Part shown: positions 16,981 through 24,564 of the stretch, in pieces
Layout: each line of letters begins with the position of its first letter
How positions within the stretch are numbered: the stretch's first letter is position 1
Translations under genes and position numbers: made by a program
Source of the DNA: an uncultured Bacteroidales bacterium
GTDB lineage: Bacteria; Bacteroidota; Bacteroidia; Bacteroidales; FEN-979
Assembly: GCA_903828645.1 (NCBI GenBank)
Contig: CAIKNA010000026.1
Location: 1 to 44,712 of the forward strand
Length of the DNA: 44,712 nucleotides
Direction: 5' to 3'
Notes under the pieces: model-generated
Told to the model about the DNA's origin: nothing
The model's input: the letters and a program-made list of their open reading frames with translations, nothing else
Databases searched by the model: none

Positions 16981-17883
16981 ATGATTATGGCCTTGAAAAA
17001 TAATGTATCCCTTTTGAAAATCGCATTTAAAGGATGGTGGTCAAAAGACCCGTTTAGCGAAAGTGCTGTTATTGCATATTATTCTATCTTTTCTTTACCC
17101 GGGGTGCTTGTTGTCGTTGTAACATTCGCCGGATATTTTTTTGGCCGCGATGTGGTGAATAAGCATATTACGGATCAAATCACCGCCATGTTAGGGGCAG
17201 AAACAGCCGTTCAAATTCAGAACATGATTGTGCAGGCAAGCAGAATCCAGAATTCTGTGTGGTTAACAGTATTCGGGCTGGTTATCATTATCATAGGCGC
17301 TACGGGAGTGTTTGCTCAATTTCAACAATTATTAAATGTCATTTGGGGAGTCAAGGTTGATACCACAAAGTCGGGTATATGGAAAGTGATCAAAGTTAGG
17401 TTGTTTTCTTTTGGGCTGATCCTGGCTATCGCGTTTCTGCTGATCATTTCGCTGGTAGTATCCGCAATGTTATCGGCATTTGGTATTTGGATTTCAAATC
17501 ATTTTTCTGATTCGTTTCTTATTGTTTTACAAGTGTTTAATTTCATTTTCTCCTTTATAATCATTGCCGCATTGTTTGCGCTGATGTTTAAAATATTTCC
17601 GGATGCCAAAATCAAATGGAATGACGTATGGATCGGTTCCTTACTTACTACCTTTCTTTTTGAGATTGGCAAAGTGGGTCTGGGTTTGTACTTCTCAAAA
17701 GCAGACCCTGGCATAGGATATGGTGCCGCAGGTTCTGTCATTTTAATTTTGCTTTGGGTTTCATATTCTTCCATGCTGGTTTTATACGGTGCAGAATTTA
17801 CACACGCTTATGCCGTCAGGAACTCAGGCAAAGTAGTTCCTACGGGAATCGCTAATAAAGATATTTCTCTAAAAACCAATTAG
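16981..17883 (+). CDS. YihY/UPF0761 (BrkB-like) inner-membrane protein
   Basis: A 300-residue integral membrane protein of the YihY/UPF0761 family (historically BrkB or, wrongly, RNase BN). Six hydrophobic helices are visible, with family-typical segments AYYSIFSLPGVL near the first helix, GVFAQFQQLLNVIWGV in the middle and GYGAAGSVILILLWVSYSS near the end. Its molecular function is unsettled. I set the start at ATG 16981 (an in-frame ATG at 16987 is also possible) because the upstream frame overlaps the promoter box. A polyphosphate kinase gene follows after 59 nt, so the two may be co-expressed in a stress response. Confidence 0.9.
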   Translation: MIMALKNNVSLLKIAFKGWWSKDPFSESAVIAYYSIFSLPGVLVVVVTFAGYFFGRDVVNKHITDQITAMLGAETAVQIQNMIVQASRIQNSVWLTVFGLVIIIIGATGVFAQFQQLLNVIWGVKVDTTKSGIWKVIKVRLFSFGLILAIAFLLIISLVVSAMLSAFGIWISNHFSDSFLIVLQVFNFIFSFIIIAALFALMFKIFPDAKIKWNDVWIGSLLTTFLFEIGKVGLGLYFSKADPGIGYGAAGSVILILLWVSYSSMLVLYGAEFTHAYAVRNSGKVVPTGIANKDISLKTN

Positions 17884-17942
17884 ATAAAACACATGAATGT
17901 CTAATCCGCCGATAATTTGTCAATAATGTAATAAATATCATC

Positions 17943-18698
17943 ATGATGCCAAAGAAAAAAAAGGAACAAATAATGCATAGCCTCTATATTGAGCTTGTAA
18001 AACTTCAAAAGGAGATTATTTCCTCCAACCTCAGGCTCCTGGTCATATTTGAAGGGAGAGATGCAGCAGGCAAAGACGGGACAATAAGAACCATAGCCAG
18101 ACATCTCAGCCCGCGCGAAACAAAAGTAGTTGCATTGGGAAAACCTTCTGAAAAACAAGAGCATGAGTGGTATTTTCAGCGTTACGCGACGCATCTGCCT
18201 GCAGCGGGTGAAATTGTGCTTTTCAACCGAAGCTACTACAATCGTGCGGGTGTCGAAAAGGTGATGGGCTTTTGCACAGGCAAAGAGTACAAATCGTTTT
18301 TTACTGAAGTGGCATTGTTTGAGAAATTGCTCGTGGAAGAATCATTCATCATTCTGAAATATTATCTTGACATTAGCAGAAAGGAACAGAAACGAAGGCT
18401 TGACGACCGCAGGGAAAATCCATTGAAACAATGGAAAATAAGTCCTATAGATAAGGAAGCGCAGATTCACTGGAAAGATTATTCCGAAGCCCGTAATAAA
18501 ATGCTGATCAGAACCAGTTACAAATATGCACCCTGGTTTGTGGTGAATGCAGATGAGAAGAAAACGGCCCATGCTGCGATTCTCACTCACCTGTTGGGAA
18601 GGCTGGAGTACCATAATAAGAATAAAAAATTGCTGGCCAGTGATGATGGATTGGTCTACCAGGTCACTACAAAAAACATGAAAGAAAAATTGTTCTGA
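17943..18698 (+). CDS. ppk2: Polyphosphate kinase 2 family (PPK2)
   Basis: A 251-residue soluble kinase that transfers phosphate between polyphosphate and nucleotides. The Walker A motif is EGRDAAGKDG at about 37-46, the Walker B region is VLFNRSYYNRAGVEKVMGF at 92-110, and the arginine-rich lid is RRLDDRRENPLKQWKISP near 152-170. The length and single domain fit the short, one-domain PPK2 enzymes. Whether it prefers ADP, GDP or nucleoside monophosphates cannot be read safely. It starts with ATG-ATG 59 nt after yihY and probably shares its promoter. Polyphosphate metabolism fits the stress theme of the cluster. Confidence 0.92.
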   Translation: MMPKKKKEQIMHSLYIELVKLQKEIISSNLRLLVIFEGRDAAGKDGTIRTIARHLSPRETKVVALGKPSEKQEHEWYFQRYATHLPAAGEIVLFNRSYYNRAGVEKVMGFCTGKEYKSFFTEVALFEKLLVEESFIILKYYLDISRKEQKRRLDDRRENPLKQWKISPIDKEAQIHWKDYSEARNKMLIRTSYKYAPWFVVNADEKKTAHAAILTHLLGRLEYHNKNKKLLASDDGLVYQVTTKNMKEKLF

Positions 18699-18817
18699 TG
18701 TGGAATATCCGGCAGGATAATTATGGGGATCTGCTTACGTTGAAGAGCGGTCGGCAAATGAATAAAAATCTTAATTGAAAATTGCATAAATTGGCAGCGG
18801 GAAACAAAACAATTTCT

Positions 18818-19396
18818 ATGAATCCAAAAGTTGATTGGTTTTTTGATAAAGAAACAAAGTGGCAGGAAGAATATGCAGAATTAAGAATGCTCATTCTTGA
18901 CTGTGGTCTGACAGAAGAATTGAAATGGGGTTGTCCTTGTTACACATTTCAGAATTGCAACGTTGTTCTGATACATGGGTTCAAAGACTACTGTGCTTTG
19001 TTATTTATGAAAGGGGCTTTGTTACAGGATGAGGAAGGTATTCTAGTCCAACAGACCAGGAATGTGCAGGCATCACGACAAATCCGGTTCAAAGAATTGC
19101 AAGACATAATAAAAAGTAAATCAACCATAACAGCATATATCAAAGAAGCCATTCATGTTGAAAAAGCGGGGTTGAATGTGGTGCTAAAAAAGACGACCGA
19201 ATTCAACCTGCCTGAAGAACTTAAAATTCTTTTAGAAGATATGCCTGAATTGAAAACTGCTTTTGAAGCACTGACACCGGGACGCCAAAGAGGTTATTTG
19301 CTGTATTTCTCCTCACCTAAACAATCTAAAACACGGCAAGAAAGAATTGAAAAAAAAATTCAGCAAATATTACAAGGAAAAGGATTGGACGATTAG
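18818..19396 (+). CDS. DUF1801/YdeI-like protein
   Basis: A 192-residue soluble protein. The N-terminal part (about 10-115) has the DUF1801 pattern ELRMLILDCGLTEELKWGCP, CYTF and LLFMKGALLQDEEG. The C-terminal part (about 140-192) has the YdeI/OmpD-associated tail PELKTAFEALTPGRQRGYLL. I prefer the ATG at 18818 to an upstream TTG at 18782. Genes of this type are widespread and repeatedly appear near stress genes, but no biochemical function is established. It lies 119 nt after ppk2 with no promoter module of its own, so it may be transcribed with that gene. Confidence 0.82.
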   Translation: MNPKVDWFFDKETKWQEEYAELRMLILDCGLTEELKWGCPCYTFQNCNVVLIHGFKDYCALLFMKGALLQDEEGILVQQTRNVQASRQIRFKELQDIIKSKSTITAYIKEAIHVEKAGLNVVLKKTTEFNLPEELKILLEDMPELKTAFEALTPGRQRGYLLYFSSPKQSKTRQERIEKKIQQILQGKGLDD

Positions 19397-19539
19397 TTTA
19401 TAACATCTCTTTCCAATTGCGAACATACAGCATTTCCCCATATAAAGACCTTTTCGGCAGACCTAATTCCCGTTGAATTTTCCGGGAGTCCTATGCTGTT
19501 TTCGAAAGAAATCCCGAACAAAACAGCAGTGAATTGAAA

Positions 19540-19605
19540 GTGTGAATTATGTAACTATTCTCCAATATTATATAACACAATCAATCACTATGATATTGAC
19601 CTTTG
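19540..19605 (+). promoter_or_regulatory. 66-bp promoter module, copy 3 (secreted micro-protein)
   Basis: GTGTGAAT at 1-8, ATGTAA at 10-15, TATAACAC at 32-39, and the box TGACCTTTG ending at position 66 (19605). The first ATG with a plausible protein follows at 19648, 42 nt downstream. Confidence 0.72.
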
Positions 19606-19647
19606 GCATAACGTTAAGCCTCCATTCTTAACATTAAAACAAAACCC

Positions 19648-19800
19648 ATGAAAAAGGCAAACAACATCACTTTAACAATGTTGGGAATTGTATTCCTTAC
19701 CTCAATGATCATGTACCATTCATCGGCCCAAACGTCTTTGCCGCCACAGAAAGATGGAAATGTGAGCAGGAACTTTTCTTTCCTCACAAAAATCCACTGA
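19648..19800 (+). CDS. Secreted micro-protein, 50 residues
   Basis: A 50-residue product starting MKKANNITLTMLGIVF, with a signal peptide ending in SSAQ at about residue 28. Only about 22 residues remain after cleavage (TSLPPQKDGNVSR then NFSFLTKIH). The gene would normally be missed, but it lies 42 nt behind a strong copy of the 66-bp promoter module, the same distance as in the ice-binding-like gene. It could be a genuine small secreted peptide or the 5' stump of a larger exported protein whose remainder has been deleted. I recognise no homologue. Confidence 0.5.
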   Translation: MKKANNITLTMLGIVFLTSMIMYHSSAQTSLPPQKDGNVSRNFSFLTKIH

Positions 19801-19841
19801 ACTCAGGAAAAACTCTTTTGTTTAAGAATAGTCTTCCAAAT

Positions 19842-19907
19842 GTGTGAATGATGTAAATTTTTTCAAAAGTTTTGTAACACTATCCATAACATTTTGAATG
19901 ACTTTTG
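19842..19907 (+). promoter_or_regulatory. 66-bp promoter module, copy 4 (cupin-yceI group)
   Basis: GTGTGAAT at 1-8, ATGTAA at 10-15, TGTAACAC at 32-39, and the box TGACTTTTG ending at position 66 (19907). The two TGTAA half-sites (11-15 and 32-36) are identical and 21 bp apart. An ATG at 19898 falls inside the module and cannot be the real start. Confidence 0.74.
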
Positions 19908-19963
19908 TTCAGGCAGAAACCTGTAAACAGTTATATAACTTCATTAAACTCAAACAAACCAAC

Positions 19964-20362
19964 ATGAAAGGATTTAAAAGTAACATCGAAAAGGAAACGC
20001 TGAAAAATGAAAATTTCAGACAAGTATTATATACAAGCAAACATCTTCAACTTGTATTGATGACCTTAAAAACCGGGGAAGAAATCGGTGAAGAAGTTCA
20101 CATAGGTATTGATCAGTTTTTTCGGTTTGAAAGCGGCAAAGGGAAATGTATCATTGATGGCAATGAATATAATATTGCTGATGGAGATGTGATCATTGTA
20201 CCTGCCGGTTCCCGGCATAATGTAATAAATACGGATGACTCTGAAGAGTTGAAAATGTACACAATCTATGCTCCTCCGCATCACCAGGACGCCCTTATCA
20301 ACGCAACAAAAAATGATGCTGAAAAGTACGATGTTGAATTTGATGGAAAAACAACGGAGTAA
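19964..20362 (+). CDS. Cupin-domain protein
   Basis: A 132-residue single-domain cupin. The first cupin motif is seen at about 41-60 (GEEVHIGIDQFFRFESG) and the second at 74-90 (GDVIIVPAGSRHNVINT), with His46 and His85 as likely metal ligands. Proteins of this subfamily are small, cytosolic and mostly uncharacterised. The start is ATG 19964: an in-frame ATG at 19898 would lie inside the -7 box. The yceI gene follows after 76 nt with no promoter seen between them, so I infer a shared transcript starting near 19912. Confidence 0.87.
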   Translation: MKGFKSNIEKETLKNENFRQVLYTSKHLQLVLMTLKTGEEIGEEVHIGIDQFFRFESGKGKCIIDGNEYNIADGDVIIVPAGSRHNVINTDDSEELKMYTIYAPPHHQDALINATKNDAEKYDVEFDGKTTE

Positions 20363-20438
20363 ATTCCAGATCGTCCAAGGTAAGGCAGAGGGCATCGATG
20401 AATTAAAACATTAAATTTTACCCCTTAAATTTATAGAC

Positions 20439-21008
20439 ATGAAAAAGATCATTTTAATTATTTCAGCATTTGTATTCACTGTGACCGCTATGGCACAAAA
20501 CAGTTACTCACTTGATAAGAACCATGCACGGCTCTCTTTCAGTGTGTTGCATTTCGGAATTTCTCACATTGAAGGAATTTTCAAGACTTTCGACGCTACT
20601 TTTGTTTCAACCAAAGGAGATTTCAGTGACGCAAAAATTGAAATGACCGCTGACGTAAATTCGATCAACACAGAAGTTGAAATGCGGGACAAAGATTTAC
20701 GGGATAACTGGTTTGAAACAAAAAAATTCCCCTCGCTGGCATTTAAAAGTACTTCGTTCAAAAAAGTGAGCGGCAACATCTATAAACTTAAAGGCAACCT
20801 CACCTTGCACGGGATTACAAAACCTGTTGATTTTGATGTCGTGTTCAATGGGAAAGCGTTGAACCCGATGTCAAAAAAATCTTCTTTAGGGTTTACCATT
20901 TCAGGCAAATTGAACCGCATCGATTTCGGAATAGCCGTCAAAGAACTTCCATCAGATGTAAGTAATAAAATTGAACTGAAGTCAAATGTGGAGTTTATTA
21001 TAAATTAA
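20439..21008 (+). CDS. YceI-family periplasmic lipocalin-like protein
   Basis: A 189-residue exported protein with a signal peptide (residues 1-19, ending AMAQ). The mature part is a full YceI beta-barrel: NSYSLDKNHARLSFSVLHFG at the start, then FSDAKIEMTADVNSINTEVE, LRDNWFETKKFPSLAFKST and the strand LTLHGITKPVDF. YceI proteins bind isoprenoid-type lipids in a long cavity and respond to stress or pH in other bacteria. Here it follows the cupin gene and precedes a dead PQQ dehydrogenase by 27 nt, suggesting a former three-gene operon. The true ligand is unknown. Confidence 0.92.
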   Translation: MKKIILIISAFVFTVTAMAQNSYSLDKNHARLSFSVLHFGISHIEGIFKTFDATFVSTKGDFSDAKIEMTADVNSINTEVEMRDKDLRDNWFETKKFPSLAFKSTSFKKVSGNIYKLKGNLTLHGITKPVDFDVVFNGKALNPMSKKSSLGFTISGKLNRIDFGIAVKELPSDVSNKIELKSNVEFIIN

Positions 21009-21035
21009 GAACCAACATCATTAATTCTCAGGGAA

Positions 21036-21937
21036 ATGAAAAACAAAGTCACTGAAAAGGGAAAATCCTCAAACAGCGGTTCATGTGTTTTACATTTATT
21101 CATTGCAACATGTTTATCACTTGTCTTGTTCAGCGGAATTTCATTCGCTCAAACAACAAACAAAGCTAATTCAGAATGGTTAACCTTCAACGGAGGCTTT
21201 GATGCAACCCGTTTCTCAGCATTGAATCAGATTACACCCAAAAATGTCGGGTCGATTGTAATGGTTGGCGGATACACCATTACCGATACTGTAAGGTTTC
21301 AGACCGGTCCGGTCATGATTGGGAAAACGCTTTATTTTACCACTGCATTCTCTACCTATGCAGTTGACGCGATAACCGGCAAACTTACCTGGGTGCATAA
21401 ATTTGAAGGCAAAGGGGCCTTGTTGGATAACAACAGGGGAGTGGCCTAATTTAATGCCGATGCCCCGATTACTAAAACAGGAACACGTTTTGCACCTGGT
21501 ACCCAGGGTGGGGTGGAATGGAACGGACCTGCCTATTCGCCAATTCTGAATGCACTGTTTGTTCCTTCAATAGATTGGGCTTCAACCGTAAAGCTTGGTG
21601 AACCTGAAACACTTCTGAATGCTACCCCAGGGAAAATTTTTGTTGGTTCGGCCAATGGATTTGGAGATTTGGATCCTGTTGAAAAATCATCAGGCTGGAT
21701 TACTGCCATAAATGCAGAGTCAGGGAAAGTCTTATGGAAATACCACGCACCAAAATCAATGATAGCTGCTGTTACCCCGACAGCAGGCGGACTTCTCTTT
21801 ACCGGCGATCTTGATGGTAACTTACTGGTGTTTGATGCTGCCACTGGCAAAGTGCTGCTGAAGAAAAAAGTGGGAGGCCCGATCGGGGAGGTGTCATAAC
21901 TTATGCAATTGATGGAAAACAATACCTGTTTTCCTGA
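21036..21937 (+). pseudogene. PQQ-dependent dehydrogenase, multiply disrupted relic
   Basis: The N-terminus has a signal peptide (ending SFAQ) and a quinoprotein start: EWLTFNGGFDATRFSALNQI, then a propeller blade with AVDAITGKLTWVHKFEGKG. The frame reaches NNRGVA and a TAA at 21447-21449, then continues in the same frame with late-domain sequence (TQGGVEWNGPAYSPILNALF and a blade with SGWITAINAESGKVLWKY). Several hundred middle residues are therefore missing. Near 21888 one G seems to be lost from the run encoding GPIGGGV, shifting the frame; the shifted reading continues as VITYAIDGKQYLFS before stopping at 21935-21937. Immediately beyond, DNA similar to 35375 begins. The gene cannot encode a working enzyme. 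Confidence 0.8.
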
Positions 21938-22209
21938 TTTTCAGGCGCCATCCGGCAGAACCCTGAAGATTGTGATAACAGATGATCCAGCGGTTTGAAA
22001 CGTGTATTATTAAACCTGGACAATGCAGTGAAAATTACCTCAGTTGATCGAAATGCACTAATTTTCATAAAGTTTTGTTAAAAAATGTTAAATTTTGTTA
22101 ACACACCTTTCACCTTTTTCATTTTTACCGATTAAGCTTTTACAGACACAGGAAATTTACGGTCGCGTTTCCTGGTTGTAAAATCCTAAATGTCCAACTT
22201 CCGGGATAT

Positions 22210-23145
22210 ATGTCACATGCAGGTTCCTTTCCATACGTGATCGACAAACTGACCAAAGAATTGGATGATGCCTCCAGGATCGTCATAGAGATCCGGTTAA
22301 GGAAACAGGCGGGAGACGAGCAAACAAATCCTGAGCTAATCGTTGTTTCTGTAAACGGTTTTTCCCGGGTGAACGGGTACTCACATTACATCGCCTCATT
22401 GGTGAATTGCTTCATCGAAGATACCCGGAATTTCATCTTCACCTTGCCTGTGGCCGAACGATCCTATTTCCTTGAACAGTTAATTTCCAGTCTCCGGCGT
22501 CTTGAAAAGGTGGCGGTTCCCATTGACCTTTCGAAGCAGACCGTTATGGACCATGGAAAGGTCATGAGAAAAAGCCTGCCCGGGCAAATGCCCGGCAAAA
22601 GGGTTCCCCGCAGGTATCATGATCCTCATTTGCCTTTTTTCCGATGGATATTCCGGGAATGTGAAGTTTCAATTCCATCCCCTGAAGGAAACTTCAAAAT
22701 GCCTGTGAATGATGATGAAACATACAGCGACGTAACCGGAAAAGCCTGGAAATACAGCACCGCATGGAGTCAGCAACTCTGGAATGCCAGGAATGAGCTG
22801 GAAGATTTGAAGCGCTTCGCTGAATTGATTCCTGTACTCCGGGTTCAGGATGAGAACTGTCAGTTCCAACCGCCCAAATTGACTGTTTCTGCAACCCGGG
22901 ATGTTCTGGGTGCCTTTTTCAGGGTACTTAAAGAGAGCAATGTGTTTGGAAACACCCCTTCCGGTGAAATCTGCAAAAGTGCAGTTGCCGGGTTTTCCAC
23001 AAAAAATTGCACTGACCTACAGTTGAAACGCTTTCGCAATATATTCGATGTTCCCACCCAGTTTGCGCTCGAATGCTGCATCAGCGAATGCCGGAATTTT
23101 ATCGCGATTTGTGAAAAGCTCATGCGCAGGTATAGCCCGAATTAG
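22210..23145 (+). CDS. Hypothetical protein of the dispersed element (311 residues)
   Basis: A 311-residue soluble protein that I cannot assign to a named family. The N-terminal part (1-110) looks helical. A basic linker follows near 113-135 (MRKSLPGQMPGKRVPRRY). A conserved central block runs from about 143 to 215 (FRWIFRECEVSIPSPEGNF and WKYSTAWSQQLWNARNELE); this is the part retained in the second copy. The C-terminal block (about 225-300: RDVLGAFFRVLKESNVFG, then FSTKNCTDLQLKRFRN) has the pattern of the C-terminal region in RteC-like and related Bacteroidota hypothetical proteins, which may be a winged-helix domain. That resemblance is from memory and weak. The reading frame is intact. 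Confidence 0.72.
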   Translation: MSHAGSFPYVIDKLTKELDDASRIVIEIRLRKQAGDEQTNPELIVVSVNGFSRVNGYSHYIASLVNCFIEDTRNFIFTLPVAERSYFLEQLISSLRRLEKVAVPIDLSKQTVMDHGKVMRKSLPGQMPGKRVPRRYHDPHLPFFRWIFRECEVSIPSPEGNFKMPVNDDETYSDVTGKAWKYSTAWSQQLWNARNELEDLKRFAELIPVLRVQDENCQFQPPKLTVSATRDVLGAFFRVLKESNVFGNTPSGEICKSAVAGFSTKNCTDLQLKRFRNIFDVPTQFALECCISECRNFIAICEKLMRRYSPN

Positions 23146-23191
23146 ATTTACGATTTACGATTTACGATTTACGATTTACGATTTACGATTT
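23145..23191. repeat. GATTTAC tandem array, six copies plus a partial
   Basis: Six perfect 7-bp GATTTAC units and a final GATTT begin at the last base of the 311-codon gene's stop. Degenerate units follow on the other strand near 23217-23240 (AATCGAAAATC type), so a long hairpin can form. A short 11-bp degenerate repeat (GGGCTTTACCA type) lies at about 23273-23310, and a perfect 12-bp palindrome, GGGGGTACCCCC, near 23423. The remaining DNA up to 23440 shows nothing else. Confidence 0.85.
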
Positions 23192-23465
23192 CTGAGTGTG
23201 CCGGTAATTTGCCCAATCGAAAATCAAAAATCGAAAATTGTCCTTTTCTTCTCCTGCATTATCTTCAACCAAGGGCTTTATCAGGGTTTTACCAGGGCTT
23301 TACCAGGGAGTTACATGGTTGCCGGCATATTCAGCCGAGGGTGAAAAGATATAGAGCCGATAAAAGATTAATACGGGATTCATATACAATTGATATAGCG
23401 CTCATAGGGAAAGTCCCCAGGGGGGTACCCCCTTTTACCCCTTGAAATGACCCATAACGGAGTGG

Positions 23466-23473
23466 TAATTTTG
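23466..23473 (+). promoter_or_regulatory. -7 box for the gene at 23509
   Basis: TAATTTTG matches TAnnTTTG exactly and lies 36 nt before the ATG. The corresponding site in the second copy (35849-35856) reads TAATTTTT and has lost the final G. Confidence 0.5.
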
Positions 23474-23508
23474 TTTCATCAGTTTTTCATCAACAAACAA
23501 AAAAGCAA

Positions 23509-23778
23509 ATGAAAACAAAACTGACCATTTTCGGACTCCCCCCCACACAGTTCATGAGCCTTTTTACCCTCCTCACAGGCGTTGTATCGATCTGGATCCA
23601 CCTCGAGATCCGGATTGCCGAAGTCAATGTTGATATTGCCAACCTCAAACAGGAGATGATATGGCACAAGGGTGAGAACCGCAGGGACTTTGAAAATATG
23701 CGGAACGATCAGCGTTCCGATACCCGCGAGATCATCCGGAAGGTGGAGGAGATCCATCTGTATCTCAGGAAAAAATAG
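23509..23778 (+). CDS. Small membrane-anchored coiled-coil protein
   Basis: An 89-residue protein with one hydrophobic segment at about 14-32 (TQFMSLFTLLTGVVSIWIHL) followed by a charged heptad-like helix (IAEVNVDIANLKQEMIWHKG onward, to EEIHLYLRKK). The layout resembles small holin-like or spanin-like accessory proteins and other Bacteroidota proteins of unknown function; no family can be named. Its upstream region belongs to the dispersed element. The next gene begins 66 nt downstream in the same direction, so the two are likely co-transcribed and end at the terminator near 24450. Confidence 0.72.
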   Translation: MKTKLTIFGLPPTQFMSLFTLLTGVVSIWIHLEIRIAEVNVDIANLKQEMIWHKGENRRDFENMRNDQRSDTREIIRKVEEIHLYLRKK

Positions 23779-23844
23779 TGCATACCCGATCGTGGCCACG
23801 GTCCAGTATCAATAAACCGAGTATTCATCTTAAAACTAAATGTC

Positions 23845-24408
23845 ATGTCAAAATCAAAAACAAATCTTCTGACGCATGACTTCAGCGGCATCGTCGGGAA
23901 ACAGTATGTGATGCGGCAGAAGGGGGATCAACAGATCATCGCTGCCCGTCCGAAAAGGGACACGAAAGTGTACTCCGAGTCACAGTTAAAGACGCGCGAG
24001 GCCTTTTCAAATGCGGCCGACTATGCGCGCCTGGCCATGAAAAATCCCGATCTGAAGGCGGCCTATGCCGCCCGCGGAGGAACCAGGCTGTCTGCCTATG
24101 CGGCTGCGGTAGCCGACTTTTTTAAACGCCCGTGGATCACCACCATCGAAACCGACCGGTACAAAGGGGTTGTTGGCGGGATCATCAATGTTACAGCCGG
24201 CGATTATTTTAAAGTGGCCGACGTCTCCGTGACGATCACTGATCCATTGGGAAATATCATCGAGACGGGTAATTGTGTTCTGAACGAGTCGACCGGCAAA
24301 TGGGTGTATACAGCAACTGTCGAAAATCCCGCCATCGAAGGCACGACCATCACTGCCGTGGCCCGGGATCTTCCAGACCACCCGGTTGAACAAAGCGTTA
24401 TCCTGTAG
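23845..24408 (+). CDS. Hypothetical protein with Ig-like C-terminal half
   Basis: A 187-residue protein without a signal peptide. The N-terminal half (1-100) is basic and helical (FSGIVGKQYVMRQKGDQQII, SQLKTREAFSNAADYARLAM). The C-terminal half (about 105-187) looks like a beta-sandwich (YFKVADVSVTITDPLGN, STGKWVYTATVENPAIEGTT). I do not recognise the family. The G+C content is visibly higher than in nearby surface-protein genes. It is followed by a strong terminator. The pairing with the small coiled-coil protein suggests a two-gene unit of unknown role. Confidence 0.75.
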   Translation: MSKSKTNLLTHDFSGIVGKQYVMRQKGDQQIIAARPKRDTKVYSESQLKTREAFSNAADYARLAMKNPDLKAAYAARGGTRLSAYAAAVADFFKRPWITTIETDRYKGVVGGIINVTAGDYFKVADVSVTITDPLGNIIETGNCVLNESTGKWVYTATVENPAIEGTTITAVARDLPDHPVEQSVIL

Positions 24409-24444
24409 CACAATCCAATTTCCGAACCCTTCATTGGGACCCTG

Positions 24445-24475
24445 AAAAAGCCGCCCTTCAACGGGCGGCTTTTTT
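24445..24475 (+). terminator. Strong intrinsic terminator
   Basis: GCCGCCC (24450-24456) pairs with GGGCGGC (24463-24469) around TTCAAC, flanked by an A run on the left and six Ts on the right. It ends the 23509-24408 gene pair. Confidence 0.92.
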
Positions 24476-24564
24476 GTTTCGCAACCTAAAAGAACAACAT
24501 TGAGGCGAACCCCGCGGGGCGTACTCCCTCTTTTAGAAAGTTAATCGGTCACAAGTGTTCAATA

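Larger units (their letters stand above)
21943..23494 (+). repeat. Dispersed element, long copy
   Basis: This segment recurs in shortened form at 35375-35877 in the same orientation. It contains a leader with CAGAACCCT and GATAACAGATGATCCAG, a 311-codon gene, a GATTTAC array, and the promoter region of the gene at 23509 (CCCTTGAAATGACCCAT to CATCAAC). Similarity ends abruptly at CATCAAC on the right. It starts at the broken 3' end of the PQQ relic. No terminal inverted repeats or transposase are seen. Confidence 0.75.

Noticed and set aside
19898-19963. ATG start extending the cupin protein
   Set aside because: It overlaps the promoter module; the cupin domain is complete from 19964.
21447-21449. 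TAA in the PQQ gene as a recoded stop
   Set aside because: The flanking sequence shows missing middle domains and a later frameshift, so decay explains it better.
22060-22130. Further copy of the 66-bp module (TTTTGTTAACACACC)
   Set aside because: The end resembles TRTAACAC, but GTGTGAAT and ATRTAA are absent at the required distance.
23145-23191. GATTTAC array as a CRISPR
   Set aside because: The unit is only 7 bp, without spacers; no cas genes are present.
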